Part shown: positions 34,601-46,641 of the stretch, piece after piece
Numbering within the stretch: the stretch's first letter is position 1
How the letters are laid out: every line of letters starts with the position of its first letter
Assembly (NCBI GenBank): GCA_905178155.1
Contig: CAJINV010000011.1
Coordinates: 2,313,331 to 2,377,330, forward strand
DNA from: Amoebophrya sp. A120
Taxonomy: Eukaryota; Sar; Dinophyceae; Syndiniales; Amoebophryaceae
Length of the DNA: 64,000 nt
Direction: 5' to 3'
The notes under the pieces: generated by a model
Seen by the model: only the letters and a program-made list of their open reading frames with translations
The model's database searches: none
What the model was told of the DNA's origin: nothing
Translations under genes and position numbers: made by a program

Positions 34601-36518
34601 GCGAGGAGGGCGAATAAATCCGTTCACCACAGGAGGAGCTGCTGCTTCGCCGCAAGAAGTAGAGCAGGATCCAGCTAATACTGCTTTTCGGGATTTAGAC
34701 CTGAGTCCGCAGCCAGCCGTGGGTGCGGTGCGGAAGACGCGCATGCTGTTTGAGCCGAAGGGGAATGGCGGTGGTGGTGTCGGTGTCGGAGCAGTGGATC
34801 AGGTACTACATCCGCCTAGCAGGGGAGATTTTTCGCTTGAGGATGAGCTGGCCGTGGCGCGCGGTTGTGGTACCATCGACGGACTGAACTTGTTACCGCA
34901 GCAGGAACAACAAAGACCCGCCCGCGCAAAGATAAAACGACAGGAAGATGGAGGTACTACACAAGCCTCCAGAGCAGCGGTTGAAAAAATCGCCGGTGCA
35001 GGAGCTGCACCCGCGCCGGGGACACACATCTTCTCTGTAGCGAAAGAGGGGTCGTCGCCGCCCCCTCCTCTAGTACCTGAGGACTCCAACACTGTAATTC
35101 CCCACGAAGACCACGTCCCCATCCCGGAAGCCAAGAAGCTACCCACCCGGCGCGCCCGCGGTGCCGTGGCGGGGATCGTGGACCAACACCGCTGCTCGAA
35201 CCACATTTTCGGAGCGGGGGCTGTGAGCGCCGCGGCGGCGGCGGATAGGGATACAGAGTCGAAATCGAGTTCGAGTCGCAGTCCCACGAAAGAACTGGGT
35301 GGTGGTGCGCAGCACGGAGGTCCTTCGGGGAGTAGAACCATAAACAACAATAATCGGACGACGCCGACTCTGGTGGACCAAGCGAGTTACTTGAGTGCGC
35401 GCTCGGAAGAGGATACAACCACTTCGCTTTCGCCGGATAGGGTGCAGCAGCAGCCAGCGGTAATATCCTCGTTGCAGAACAAGGAACAAAGAGCATCCGC
35501 AGAGCAAGAACCGCCGCGGCCAGGGTCTTCTACTTCGGGTACGGGTGCCCATCCGCGCGACCGCCGGATCACTGCGCAGGCTGCCGGGCTGCCCTCGCCC
35601 GAAAAGCCAGCGGCGAGTGCGGGCAGGAATTTGGCAAGAACCACTTCTACTGCCGGTGGAGCAGGACCTAGTAATGGTGCGAGCAGACCGACTTCCTCCC
35701 GAGGTGGACGCGGTAATATCAATAGCGCTTCGGCGTCGAACCGCACGTCCCCGGCTCGTGGTGCAGCAAATCAACAGCACAGCGACAGGAAGAACAAGCA
35801 AAGCGACCTACAACTTCTCGTCGAGCACTTCGGGAAGCAGCACAACGAGATTGCTCTGTGCTACAAACGGCGGCTGGAACAGGCACACCACGTGCTGCAG
35901 CTGTGGAACACAAATCGGACCAGCGACGTGCTGGATTTTCTCAGCCACTGCGACGGGGCGGTCTTCTGCGACTTTGCGCGCGCCCTGCTGCGCAACCGCG
36001 CGTCAAAAGCGCTCACGCTCACGGCCTGCACGAGGCTGCTGCCGTCCGCCAGGGATGTGCTGCTCAGCTCCAAGTACGAGGACTTTCGGAAAGTGGGCAC
36101 GCAATTCGTGCGCGCAATGCTGTCGCATTTCTCGGCGGTATATTTCTTTATACTTGTTTTCATCTGATACTGATAGATTCTGATCATAGCTACGCTGGCA
36201 CTATATCTGCATTACTTGTTCACAGGTGGAAGAACAAGAAACGATGCAGTTGCAAAGAGATCATGATGCCTGCCACCGCGACCTTTCTGCATACCGAAAG
36301 ACAAAAAACTGCAAACACAACAAAAATTTTTTCATCAGGTCATTGTGGAAACGCACCGCAAGCGCGGGGTAGCGAAGCCAGACCTTGCGGCCGAGGAGCG
36401 GCTGCGGAAGGTGGATGAGTGCTTGGCAGAGTTTTTCAACATCCACCGGCTGGATTCCCTGCAACCCGAGTTGCGTACCCCGCTGCAGGACCTGTTGGTC
36501 AAAACGCAGCGGCTCTGA
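28656..36518 (+). CDS. KATNB1: Katanin p80 (WD40 + con80) microtubule-severing regulator
   Basis: Exons 28656-28971, 29197-29573, 29747-29827, 30140-30346, 31763-32354, 32577-32646, 33317-36137 and 36339-36518 join to 1548 codons with stop (1547 aa). The first 330 residues or so form a WD40 propeller ([64 protein letters not shown]). The last 170 (from about residue 1375, LLVEHFGKQHNEIALCYKRRLEQAHHVLQLWNT...) are the con80 domain that binds the p60 ATPase. The complex severs microtubules and works at basal bodies and spindle poles. The roughly 1000-residue linker is S/T/A/P-rich and far longer than usual. Introns are IE21 and IE22 (introners) plus canonical ones at 28972-29196, 29574-29746, 30347-31762, 32647-33316 and 36138-36338. 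ATG 28656 follows TTCACC. Confidence 0.9.
29828..30134. mobile_element. Introner IE21 (family H)
   Basis: TSD acctc at 29823-29827 and 30135-30139, perfect. TIR core gaaatcgacaaagttgaaat, inverted at the right end; the only family H copy here. Joins SISNL-QAAPTCYEAEW. Confidence 0.93.
30515..30562 (+). repeat. Left copy of a 48-bp direct repeat
   Basis: Matches 31739-31786 at 47 of 48 positions. The unit includes a splice acceptor (TTTCAG ends at 30538) and the first 24 bases of the following katanin exon, so the acceptor is duplicated. Confidence 0.92.
30563..31738. repeat. 1.18-kb insertion between 48-bp direct repeats in a katanin intron
   Basis: It contains an alternating-CG hairpin at about 30574-30640 (arms around gccggc, loop ccacgaa) and about five copies of a 109-bp tandem repeat from about 30934 to 31470. 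No credible coding potential. See findings. Confidence 0.8.
30934..31470 (+). repeat. 109-bp tandem repeat array, about five copies
   Basis: The marker cgcccgggccacttgg recurs at 31043, 31152 and 31261 (period 109). Diverged copies begin near 30934 and 31370. The central two units are almost identical. Confidence 0.88.
31739..31786 (+). repeat. Right copy of the 48-bp direct repeat
   Basis: Carries the acceptor ending at 31762, which I use for the katanin exon (VVSRESSDSQQGG) because only this copy leads into the open frame. Confidence 0.92.
32355..32571. mobile_element. Introner IE22 (family C variant)
   Basis: TSD cggga at 32350-32354 and cagga at 32572-32576 (one mismatch). TIR core gaaaaaagtgcatacagtt, inverted at the right. 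Confidence 0.86.
32893..33079. repeat. Palindromic block with 9-bp tandem repeats in a katanin intron
   Basis: Arms ccactcgttgct (near 32893) and agcaacgagtgg (ending near 33078) are perfect inverted repeats. Between them the 9-mers gcatagcac/gcacagcac alternate, with a reverse-complement stretch near 32997-33020. It sits in the canonical intron 32647-33316. Confidence 0.75.
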
Positions 36519-37275
36519 TGTTGAAAAAATCAGGGATAGTAGTGCCTACAACTTCTAGGGCTGCTTTAGACCACCACGACATGCGCGCGCGCTGCCAGTA
36601 CAAAGACGACACAACATCAACACGACTTTTTCAAGCGACTGCGACTCAAGAGGATCAACATTCCAAATTGCAAACACGACAGAAAAGACGGAGAGTAAAA
36701 ACGCGAGGAAAAATATATCAAGCGTAAGCGGCGGGGGGCGTGCTGTCCGGTACGTAAGTACTGCAAGATGAAGTAGTGCGAAGAGAAGTCTTTTGCACTT
36801 TCTATCGTGTTCTACGTATCATGATCTTGTAGCCCAGGAGCCGAGAGTTCTTGTCTAGGTTCGCAATTATCCGGAGCGAAGGTCAGTACGAGTATGAGGG
36901 TTGCTGGTGGCAAATGAGTAGACTCTGTGCAAAACGTGTTCTTGCAAGAAGAAGAACATAAACAATGACAATGAGAGGAGAAATCCCACCACCAAGATGT
37001 TGTCACTTTCAATCAATCTCTTCCATTTGAGAACGAGTCTGCAGCGGGGAGGCTATCGTGAGTCCCTCGTGAGGTCAGCTGTGTTTATCCTTCTGTTAGA
37101 CGGTGATGAAATTTGAGATACATACCATTACCAGACAGGTGCGGTTCTAGGGGGCCCACCTGGCGGAAAAAAGAGGATGCGTTTATTTTGTGTCAAGACC
37201 GCCATGTGAAGACCGTTTCCAACACATTAAACAAAACCCATCGCTAGGAGGACGGGACGAGGTCGAGGCCCATCG
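36519..37275. other. Intergenic
   Basis: No supported gene. Confidence 0.5.
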
Positions 37276-40200
37276 ATGCGGCTGCTTCTTCTTTCCGCAC
37301 ACCTGTCTGCGGTACGCCTGGCTTTTGGAGATGTCAGCGCCAGCGTCCCGGGCCACTACAAGGTGGGCGGCACTCTGCCGACCTGCAGCGCCACGACCGA
37401 GTTCGTTAACTCCCGGAGTCGCGTCTGCGAAGCCTGTCCGAGCGGCCAGATGCCCAATGCGGACGGAACCGCTTGCGTTTGCGCACCCCTGAGCGCGAGT
37501 GGTTTCAAGCTGCTTTTTTTTCGAGGAATAGACGCTTGATAATTTTAGGAGGCATAATGACTGGTCGTGTAAAAAGCAGCATCGGTTGAACATGACCGAC
37601 AAGGGTATCTACTTTTGAATGTCTACTTGGTTTCTTGTTTCCTCGGAAGTAGCTAAAAGGGCAATCTATCATTCACCACAACAGGCAATCCGCAGATGTC
37701 GTGTTATCCGGGGCAAGACTGTATCAAGCACCCCGGCGCGACCGCGGTCACGACCACCTCGGGCATCCAGTGCATCGAATGCGGCTGCTTCGATCGCAGC
37801 AACAGCACCGCCAGTGCGTACCCCGACCAAGTATCGGGACAGAGTTGCACGGGTAAGTACTTATATTCATATCATGTTAGTGTCGTTGTAGTCGTACTCG
37901 TACGATTCTGTCAGATTAGGGTGTACCTGCTCCGAAGGTTATGATCTCAACCTGAGTTGTCAGAGCGTGACCGAGTCGTGTGTAGTAAGTTCTTGTCCTC
38001 AACACGTCACGAACTACTGCGTTCTTTTCGAAACAGCAGCAATTTCACACCAGCCCGCGGCTTTGAGCAGATGGTTGCCACGGCGGACCAGTCCCGGTGC
38101 TTGCCTTGTCCCAGTGCAGCCGCGACCCTGGTATCCGTGTCTACCTCACCGGCGCGCAAAGACTGTAACTGTGGCACGAACCAGGCAATTCTGGAAAAAA
38201 GCGCCACCGGAGCCTACTTAACAGAGAAAGTTTGCCAGGTATAATTCTAGAACTGTACGTACCTACGCTCAAGGTCATCTCTGAAGTTTTCTTTGGTGTG
38301 CAGTCATGTACTAAGAATAAGGGCTGCAAATAGAGTTAACACTACCACTTCCACAAGTTACGAAGCCGGATCATTCAAAATTACGTCGCACATTATTAGG
38401 CGTGCGACTCCAGTTTGACCGTGGCCGCCGGCCAAGCGACTTGCGCCGCTTCCACCGCCTGTCCTTCTTCCACCACCACCTCGGGGCTCTGCTACACCCC
38501 CGCCTCCGACTGGACCGGGAAGGCCAACACGGCTGGCACCGCGCTGTCCTCCTTCGGGGTGCAGAGCGCGAAGCGTACCTTGTGTAACAACGTCCCCATC
38601 CGAGAGTTGTCATGCAGATTTACAATGACAGGAACATTTGTAATGCGCCTTCGCATGATGAGAAGCATTTCTAGTCGTGTTTCGGTACTTGTGATGCTGT
38701 AAACAGGATGAGCGCGCGTCTTTGTGATGCGGCTGCCCTTGCTAACCAGCACTACAATGCAGAGAGACCAAACTTGTCATGCGCGACGTCGAAAACTTGT
38801 GGAGTTGTGTTGCAGAATCACGATCTTGTTGATGACTCTGGGGTTGGGAGGTTTTTACGCAGGATAAAGCGCGTGAAGTTTTCCGCGGTGATTGCCAGTC
38901 CCGCCAAACCGGAGTGGTGGATGACAGACGCAGTGGGCTTATGGTGAGGAAAAACGTCCCCACTCCATAGTCAAGTTGGTAAATCTGCAACACAAATCGA
39001 TCCCCAAGTTTTGGGAGTTGCGCATGACAAGTTTCCATCTGCAGTATAGTTGTGGTTAGCAAGGGAAGCCGCATGACAAAGCTACTTTCCTATCCTGTTT
39101 ACAGCATGACAAATCAATGCCAAAACACGGTAGGAAATGTCTCTCATGGAGATTGCGCATTACAAATCGATTCCTCTCATTGCGCATTTGCATGAGAACT
39201 ATTGGTCGGGGAAGTTTTTACTCAGGACAGGGTTCTCTTCTCGGCTTCCAGAAGACCGACTCCAAAGCGCAGGAGATCCTCACCTCCGGGCTGGCCTCGG
39301 AGGCCACGGTCGACTCCGCAACCTTGGACTACCTGTACCAGGGGTGCGCCATTCAGTGTGCCCGGAAGGTGAACGAGGGCTGCGAGTGTTTGAGCAACCT
39401 CTGCGCGTTGCAGATGTACCACCAATATGGATTGCAAATATGTCTGGGTCTGGGAGATCGCGAGATTTGTCATGCTAGTCTGGCATGACTCTGATCTCTG
39501 TATTGCATGGCCGCGAAGACCTCCTCCTCCCTGTCATGCAAAAACGCAGTTTCTCAAGCGGAATACGCAACTCAGAACCAGGAAAAAAACTTGTCATGCT
39601 TGGCAGCGCATTATAGTGAGCTCACTATTCCCTTCATTGTATCACAAGTTTCCAGACCCAGACATTTTTGCAGTTGATAACCAAGACGCGACGGTGTGCC
39701 AGCTGTTGGAAACCTGGTTCTACACCGATGCGACGAACTACCCCGCCAGCGACTCGTCGCCCGGCATGTATGGAACTCTGCCCTGGATCATGTTCCCAGC
39801 GGGAGGTTACACCAAAACTGGCCTCACGCTCCCGGAAAGGTGTTGTTCTGGAACTGAGTACATATCTATGCAGTACCAAAGAACGATGTGCATGAACAAG
39901 TATTCTACAGCATCAATGCTTTCCCTTTCCGTCTTTTGTTGAATACGTCAGGCCCAAGAACTCCGCACGATTTTTCGCAACGACAAATTGTAAAGATGAA
40001 GCTGTGTTCTACTAACGTTGTCGCATCAAAAATACAACAGCTCCCCCTCCTTCGTCGTTGCAAAGTATTCCTTTGAAGGGCGGTATCTCGGTGAAGAGAC
40101 GGTAACAAATCACCTGCAACTTTGCGACCGATTTGGCGGATCCGCGCCGGGATTTGAGGATGATGCAAAGGTAGGTTGGTTCTTTCGCACCAGTGCCAGC

Positions 40201-43200
40201 GCAAGTGTATTAGATTCGAGAACACTCCTCCTTGACCACTTTCGAGAACTCTTGACGGCGCTTCATCTGTGTTCTTTCGAGATAAAATTCAATTGCCGCG
40301 ATGAATATACTTAATCACAAGTCCGAAAGAAGAACGCAACAACTCTTAACATCCACTTCAGGAGTACCTTTGGACGAAGAAGAACACAGTCGTCCAAGAG
40401 TGCCGTATTCCCGCCAGCACGTTTCTGAACCACGGCTTGTGCCAAGACCCAGTGCTCTACGACCTCTTCGCGGTCACCTCCAGTGGCGCCAAGACGCCGG
40501 TCCCGGTGCGCATGCTGAACACGGTCAGGGGGTCGACCAAGCCGAACGTGAACTTTGCCGAGGACCAGTTTTACGTCGACGGCTACAGTGGCTTCCTCGC
40601 CAAGCGGTTTTTTCTGTGCGACTCCGCCCTCGGGCGGACCAGCGACTTTTTGGGGATGAGCGACCCGGCGTATGTCCGGTACGCGGCCCAGGTTATCCTA
40701 TGTAAAAACGTCCCCACCCCATAGTCAAGATATTGCGAAATCTGCTAGACAAATCACTCAGCAAGCTTTGGGTGTAGCGCATGACAGATTTGGCCTCGTA
40801 GTGTAATCCTGTTTAGCTAGCTGAGCAGCGTCACAGATCTAGGACATCATGCTGGCTGGAGAGTGACAAACTTCGAAACACGACTAGAAAATGCCTCTCA
40901 TGGTGCTCCGCATGAGAAATATTTTCAGCATGCGCATTTGCATTACAACACTGGGGTGGGGACGCTTTTACTCAGGATACAGCTGTTTTTGCAGTTACGG
41001 GTGGACAGTGGGAGTCTGCAGGTGCCGGTCTTGAACATCGTCTACCTGGAAAGCACAGTGGCCGGGGGAAAGGACGCGTCGCTACCCTGCATCTTCAAGG
41101 CTGAGTATCAAATCTATCAATTATGCTGAGCGTGGTATCTGCGTTACCTTCTTGTTGTTGTTCATGAGAACGTCGTTGCGAACTTTTCGCTATTGTTTCT
41201 GTTTGTGTAGAATATTAACTCTACGTGTGCAGGAGCAGGTGCTGATATTTAGGATCTTTGTACGAACGAAAGCTGACAAAGCGACATTGTTCCCTATAAA
41301 TGAATTGAAGGTTCTCCGAGGATACCGCCGGATTCTGGAGCGCCGTCACGGTGTTTCTGATCCTCACGCTGATCCTCCTCCTTGGGCTGATCTACCTCCG
41401 TTACCGCTCCATTGAATTGCGCTACCCGTGGGAATCCGGTTTCGCGGCGGATCCGGGCCTGTTCATGGGAAAGAGCCTGCTGATGCTGTTGACGGTGGTG
41501 AAGATCTCGTTTGGCGTTTTGTTCTGGTTCCACTTTTTCATGGTGCTCTACTGGGTGGTGTCCGACGCCTACCTCTTACCCGGTTCGCTGGATGGCGACC
41601 AGTACAATCACCACGACGTCATGATGACGGTCTTGCTCGTGATGGCCTCCTATGCGTAAGAAAAAAATTTTTCTCGTACTTCTACAAGTAATTGTTCCAT
41701 GGCATGACAAATTTTTGCAGAAGCGAAAACGGCACAAGTGTTTTGTTGTCGTCGTGTGAGAGCAAGTACTTGCAAAGCACGTCCGGTACTGTAGTTTTTC
41801 CTCCATGGTATAATTGCAACAATTATTAGTTACGTGTAGTACGATAAAAATACGATGCTTTCGTCTTCCATACCACCGTCGTGATCCTCCTCTTCCTGTA
41901 CAAGCAGGCTTCCTGTTTCATTTTCCTCATAGATCGCGAGCCGAAGCCGCTGCAGGACGGCGCCTCCGGCGGGGCTAACAAAGACCAGAACGGAAACAAG
42001 GCACAGCAGAACAACCCAGCCGGGGGCGCAGATTTCGATCGCGAGCACGCGCCGGACAAGGGGATCTCGATCTGGCGGTCGCTGTTTGTCGGTACAAAAC
42101 ACAGTTCTTGTTGTCCATATCGGCGGCCTTGATGGACCTTGTTTTCTGTTTTTCCTACTTCGGAGCCTGGTGATCAATGTGTTTATTTTCTCATGACCTG
42201 CCGTGCACCATCGGGATCGGAGAAACGGAACAAACAGCTATTTTACGGGTTTGTTATACAGAAAATCCACCTATAGCTCGACTTCCCAAATATACTACAC
42301 TTCCAGGGAACGAACTTTCGGAGCGGATCGCCGCTACTAGAACGTCGGGATACGCTATGGAGGGAAAAGAGTTTGTCACAGTGACAGTCACTAAGCTGCA
42401 TAGTCGCGTGACAAATGTTTCTAGCGTCACAGCTTTGTTGTATTGCAGAAACACTAGGGAAATCCCGTATGAAGTTTCACTGTCATGCATGGTTACGCAT
42501 GACAAACATCTCATGGTTTTCTAAACCATTCCTTTCGATATTAAGATTGCAAAAATGCGCATGAGAAGTTAGTAATCGTGACGAACGTCTTTGGTTTGAT
42601 ATACGCCACCTGGATCCTGATGATCCTGTTCCTCCAGGGCTTCAATTGGGTTGACAGCTGTCGCTGGTCGGGCAGCGAGCAGAGCCCCTTTAATCCCTTT
42701 TTGATGTACGGAGTCACCGGCGGGACCTGGTTGCTCTCCGTCGCGATCCAGCTTGTCGGGCGCCATTTGATCGCCATGCGGGAGGGGCTATGCATGGCAA
42801 ATATGTCTGGAAGGTTGGAACTTGTAATGCTAGCCTTACATTCCTGTGAAATCTGTATTGCATCATGACCGGCAAAAGGTGTAGCCTCTCTTGTCATACA
42901 AAACCGCAGTTTCTGATGCGGAGTGCGTATGAGAAAGCGTTCCGCAAGACCTTTGTCATGGCTCCTTGCATGAGGAAGCGTTTTCATCATGCACATTTTA
43001 GCATCACAAATTTCCAGATCCAGACATATTTGCATTTGATAGGGGCTGGACCTGATCAACTTCGTCGATATCTGCAGTCTGGCAAACGTGTCCGTCTTCA
43101 TCATGGACGAACCCCATCACGGCTACTACATACACGGTGTCTTGAAGATCCTTTTATTTCCTTGCGCGACCGTGTTGTGCTTGTGGCAGCTGCTTTGAAG

Positions 43201-46200
43201 GAGCAAGTCGACATTGATTGATGTCGTCACAGTGTTCATGATTTTTCAAACACTGTGGTAATGATAAACATAAACGAACATCACAGGCAAAATATTGATA
43301 TTCTATTCACTCTAAAAATCTTCCAGGTCGTTGTCCCGGGGGTAAGGGTGACTGCTGCGCCACCGAGATGTCCTACACGCTCGATGAGGAGGCACGCGGG
43401 CTTCTCCCCAAGCGCGGCCTCACTCCGGACCACCCTTCGCGGGGCGAGTTGCAGACCTTCGAGGTGTTTACCCCGGGCGGGTTCAAGGAGCAGCTTTTCG
43501 GTCTGTACCGGCAGATCCTGGCCGAGCGCGGCGTCCCCGGCATGTTTGCGTCGCACTGGCACGGTGAGCACGACCAATTCGGCGGCCACCACATGGGTAT
43601 GCACTTTCCGGGCCACTTAGGCGGAGGCCAGCACCAGATGGGCATCGGGCAGACGCCGCGCGGATCCCAGATGCTCGGGCAGCAGCAGCTGGGGGGTATG
43701 GACCCGATGAGCAGCGGCCGACAGTCCCAGCTGATGAACAGCATGGGCGGCCAGCCGCAGCAGCAATTTGGCGGCTCCAGCGGCAGCAACAACTCTACTT
43801 TCGGGCAGCAGCAGCAGCAAAATGCGTTCGGGCAGCAGCAGCAGCAGTCATTCGGTGCACAACCAGGCTCCGCTTTCGGGCAACAGCAGCAGCAACCGCA
43901 AGCGTTTGGCCAGCAGTCGTCGTTCGGGCAGCAGCCGCAGGCGTTTGGAACTCCCGGATCGGCGTTCGGCGGGGGATTTGAAGGGGCACATCGGGCCGAA
44001 ATACCTGCTCCGACACCAACTTGCCGGTTCGAGCAGAAAGGCGGGAGCAGTAGCTCCACGTTTTATCGCAGCAGTAGTCGTTCTACTTTCGGGACAACTA
44101 GTACTGGAAGGAGAGCAGCGGCGCCGTGGTACCACCCCGGGAACTGGCTTCCTGGCCGGAAACGAAGCAGGTTTTTTTCTGGCGGAGTTGATGCGAGAGG
44201 TTTTTCTGCTCCGCCAGCAACAGTGTTGACGGGGAGCAACATAGCAGCCAACGCAAATACATGTGCGGCAGGAACAACGATGTTGAACCACGAGCTCCAT
44301 GCCCAGACAGACACTGTCATTTCTCCAGCGTACCAAGTAGACGAGCTACAGCACGGAAACTTTTCCAGTGTACGAAACCCGCACGCACGCCCAAGGATAC
44401 GAGACGAAGGCGAGATGACTGGTGGAGTAGAATCTCCTGTGGGTGTCGACGTCGCGGAGTTGGATTCGTCTCCAGAACTCCTGCCGTCGCGGTCCGGCGA
44501 AGACGAGACCGGTAGTAGTTGCCAACTTGTCTGGTCACACACGGCAAAAAGCGAAATAATCGAGTTGGAGCGAATATTGCACCAAGCCGATCTACAACAC
44601 GATGAACCGGCTGCAAATAACGAAGATACACATGAAGAGGGCCAGTACGACAGAAGATCATCCCACGTCGAAAAGAAGCGCAAAATATCAGACGAGAAAG
44701 TAGCGATAGTAGAAGCTTCTGCAAACGGCGTAGAGCCACGAACTGCAGCAGGTGAACTCATCGACTACGAGCTGCCGCAGCCCGAGGATCTCCACGTGGT
44801 AGGAAGTACTAAAACCGATGAGGATCATCTTCATCATGACCAACATCTCCAAGTAGAGGGCGCCCATTCGATGATGATGGACAATAACAATCGGAACTCC
44901 GGCATGAATCAGTTCCAAGGCTCGCTGAACCTCGGCAACCTGAACAACCAAGGCATGATGCCGCAAAATTCCGGGCGGGGTTCGCAGATGTCGGCTTTCG
45001 GCGGTCAGAACACGATGTCCATGTCCGGGGGGCCGCGGCCGTCCCAGGGGTCAATGCAGATCGGCTCGCAACAGTCCATGCCAAATGCGTTCGGCGGGGG
45101 AAATCAAATGCAGAACTCGATGATGCTCGGCGGAGGGAACGCTATGCACAACCATATGAAATTCAAACCGATAGAGAAGTTCGTCACGATCATCACTCAT
45201 GCGCATTTTCGCAAGACAAAATTGTCTGTCATGCGCAAAAATGCATCACAGTCAAATTCCAGAAGGCCGCTACTTCCTTTGTGCCTACGCAATTGACAAG
45301 AAAGAGCAAAAGCTGGGACGCAAGAAAAATTTGTCATGCAAATAAACCTGCAATCAAGTACTTTATGTAGTGACTCTGACGAACTTTTTTCTTCGTGATA
45401 AACCAGTTCAACCCCGGCGGAATGGGGGCGAGCATGTCGATGGGCGGTGGGCTCGGTGGCGGCGCGAGCAGCAGCGTGCGGAAACTGGCCCAGCTCCGGT
45501 ACCAAATGCAGGAAATGCTGCTGCAGTTGGTGGACGGGGTAGTGCGGGACCAGTCGATGTGCATCAAGGAGGAGATGTATCAGAGTGCCCAACTCCCCCT
45601 TCCCCTCATTTGTCATGCAAAATGCCACGTCTACCCTTTGCCCTCTGGCACCGGTTGCATGACAGGTTGCCGAAGCCGCAACAGCACTAGAATTTGCAGT
45701 GAATTTGTCATGCAAAAGCTGCATCTTTGCCAGCACTTGTGTTGCTGTGGATGCCATCCAAATGAGGCGGAGGAGGAGTTGCGCTCTCGTCATAAGATGG
45801 GTTCGATGTTTGGCGCGACGCCCGACGTGTCTGTGCCCACGTTCCCCCCGACGTTCTACGAAGATCCGTCGCACTTGCGGTGGACCAACGCGATGGCGTG
45901 TATGCATTGCAAAAGCAGCGTACTAAATAGAGATCACATGACAAATTTCGTCAAGAGGAAAATTGAAACTTGTCATGCAGAAGTAGGTATTAGAAAGTAC
46001 ATCTGTAATGCATGACTGCAATCAATAGTACGAGTACGGTACTTTTGCACGGGATAGCTTACGGGCCGGAGCTCCTCGGCGTGCCGACCGGATTCGAATG
46101 GCAGGTTTTGGTATTGGAGTACCTCATCTTCGTATCCAAGAAAAAAACTGTGTCAGTGTAAATCTGTGATGCAGAAAATGCAAAACAGTTACACTTGTCA

Positions 46201-46641
46201 TGCTCGACATGCGTGATCGGCTCGCTTCCTATGTGTTTTCCCTTCCTATCTGCGCATAGCAAGTTTTTCTTGTCATGGCAGACAAACTTGTGATGCTGTT
46301 TTCCCAAAAGACTTACACTAAAACAGTTTTTTCCTTATTCTTGGATACTTCGCCGTCTGTTTCCGCTTCAGCGAGAACCTGTGGCTGGGGATCTTCCTGG
46401 GCTTCCTGGTCGGCCAATTGGTTTTGTCGGTCCGGGCCTCGTATCCTGTGCAAAAGTGTCGTACTCGTATTGCAGTCATGCATTACAAATCCTTTCGTTA
46501 AAAAGGTAAAATCCGCATTACATCATGCTGAACAAATTTGTAATGCATTTATACGAGTACGATACTTGTGCAGCTCATACCTCGTTGGGCGAGTCGCGCC
46601 TGGCAGACACCGCCATGATTGACCATAGGTTTCTGCTCTGA
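37276..46641 (+). CDS. TMEM67: Meckelin (TMEM67), ciliary transition-zone receptor-like protein
   Basis: Twenty-two coding pieces join to exactly 1664 codons with stop (1663 aa), across twelve introners (IE23-IE34) and nine GT-AG introns, of which 37985-38070 is the least certain. Order: signal peptide (MRLLLLSAHLSAVRLAFG); Cys-rich repeats (RVCEACPSGQMPNADGTACVC; SRCLPCPS; NEGCECLSNLCALQMY); an extracellular beta-rich part (LPWIMFPAGG; DLFAV...); several membrane segments from about residue 607 (VFLILTLILLLGLIYL onward); the conserved loop NFVDICSLANVSVFIMDEPHHGYYIHG; a region like EARGLLPKRGL...QTFEV; and a C-terminal membrane pair ending DTAMIDHRFLL, matching the family's terminal DQRFLI-type motif. 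The family acts at the ciliary transition zone. Residues about 965-1525 are a Q/M/G/S-rich insert absent from usual members, so the protein is about 650 residues longer than usual. Confidence 0.9.
38576..38866. mobile_element. Introner IE23 (family A)
   Basis: TSD aagcg at 38571-38575 and 38867-38871, perfect. The left arm has mutated (taccttgtgtaacaacgt for tatcctgagtaaaaacgt). Joins SAKR-VKFSAV. Confidence 0.9.
38940..39229. mobile_element. Introner IE24 (family A)
   Basis: TSD gggct at 38935-38939 and gggtt at 39230-39234 (one mismatch). The right end is ACA rather than ATA. Joins DAVG-SLLGFQK. Confidence 0.86.
39426..39679. mobile_element. Introner IE25 (family B)
   Basis: TSD accaa at 39421-39425 and 39680-39684, perfect. 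TIR includes gtctgggtctgg. Joins MYHQ-DATVCQL. Confidence 0.93.
40694..40979. mobile_element. Introner IE26 (family A)
   Basis: TSD caggt at 40689-40693 and cagct at 40980-40984 (one mismatch). TIR tatcctatgtaaaaacgt. Joins RYAAQ-LFLQLR. Confidence 0.9.
41651..41872. mobile_element. Introner IE27 (decayed)
   Basis: TSD cctcc at 41646-41650 and ccacc at 41873-41877 (one mismatch). The inverted ends are weak (tatgcgtaag / cgtcttccata), but removal keeps frame and membrane segment (VMAS-VVILLFLYK). Confidence 0.72.
42356..42601. mobile_element. Introner IE28 (family I)
   Basis: TSD tacgc at 42351-42355 and 42602-42606, perfect. TIR core gtttgtcac...; the right arm is gtgacgaacgtctttgg. Joins RTSGYA-TWILMILF, with the spacing expected from meckelin. 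Confidence 0.9.
42789..43041. mobile_element. Introner IE29 (family B)
   Basis: TSD ggggc at 42784-42788 and 43042-43046, perfect. TIR tatgcatggcaaatatgtct. Joins MREGL-DLINFVDIC. Confidence 0.93.
45155..45400. mobile_element. Introner IE30 (family I)
   Basis: TSD aacca at 45150-45154 and 45401-45405, perfect. TIR core gaagttcgtcac; right arm gacgaacttttttcttc. Joins AMHN-QFNPGGMG. Confidence 0.9.
45578..45794. mobile_element. Introner IE31 (family E)
   Basis: TSD agatg at 45573-45577 and 45795-45799, perfect. TIR core gtgcccaactccccct. Joins KEEM-GSMFGAT. Confidence 0.92.
45901..46056. mobile_element. Introner IE32 (family F)
   Basis: TIR tatgcattgcaaaagcagcg; right end gtacttttgcacgggata. 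Flanks gcgtg / gctta share three of five bases; frame kept. Confidence 0.83.
46133..46347. mobile_element. Introner IE33 (family C)
   Basis: TSD cttcg at 46128-46132 and 46348-46352, perfect. TIR tatccaagaaaaaaactgtg. Joins EYLIF-AVCFRFS inside a membrane segment. Confidence 0.93.
46442..46579. mobile_element. Introner IE34 (family F), shortest copy
   Basis: 138 bp. TSD cctcg at 46437-46441 and 46580-46584, perfect. TIR gtgcaaaagtgtcgtactcg. Joins VRAS-LGESRLAD. Confidence 0.93.

Noticed and set aside
34799-35801. Long minus-strand frames opposite the katanin linker
   Set aside because: Mirror frames of GC-biased S/A-rich coding sequence; the + strand frame continues into the con80 domain.
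42578-42601. Coding of VTNVFGLI before the meckelin membrane segment
   Set aside because: The frame is open, but these bases are the right terminal repeat of IE28; the perfect tacgc TSD and meckelin spacing place the exon start after them.
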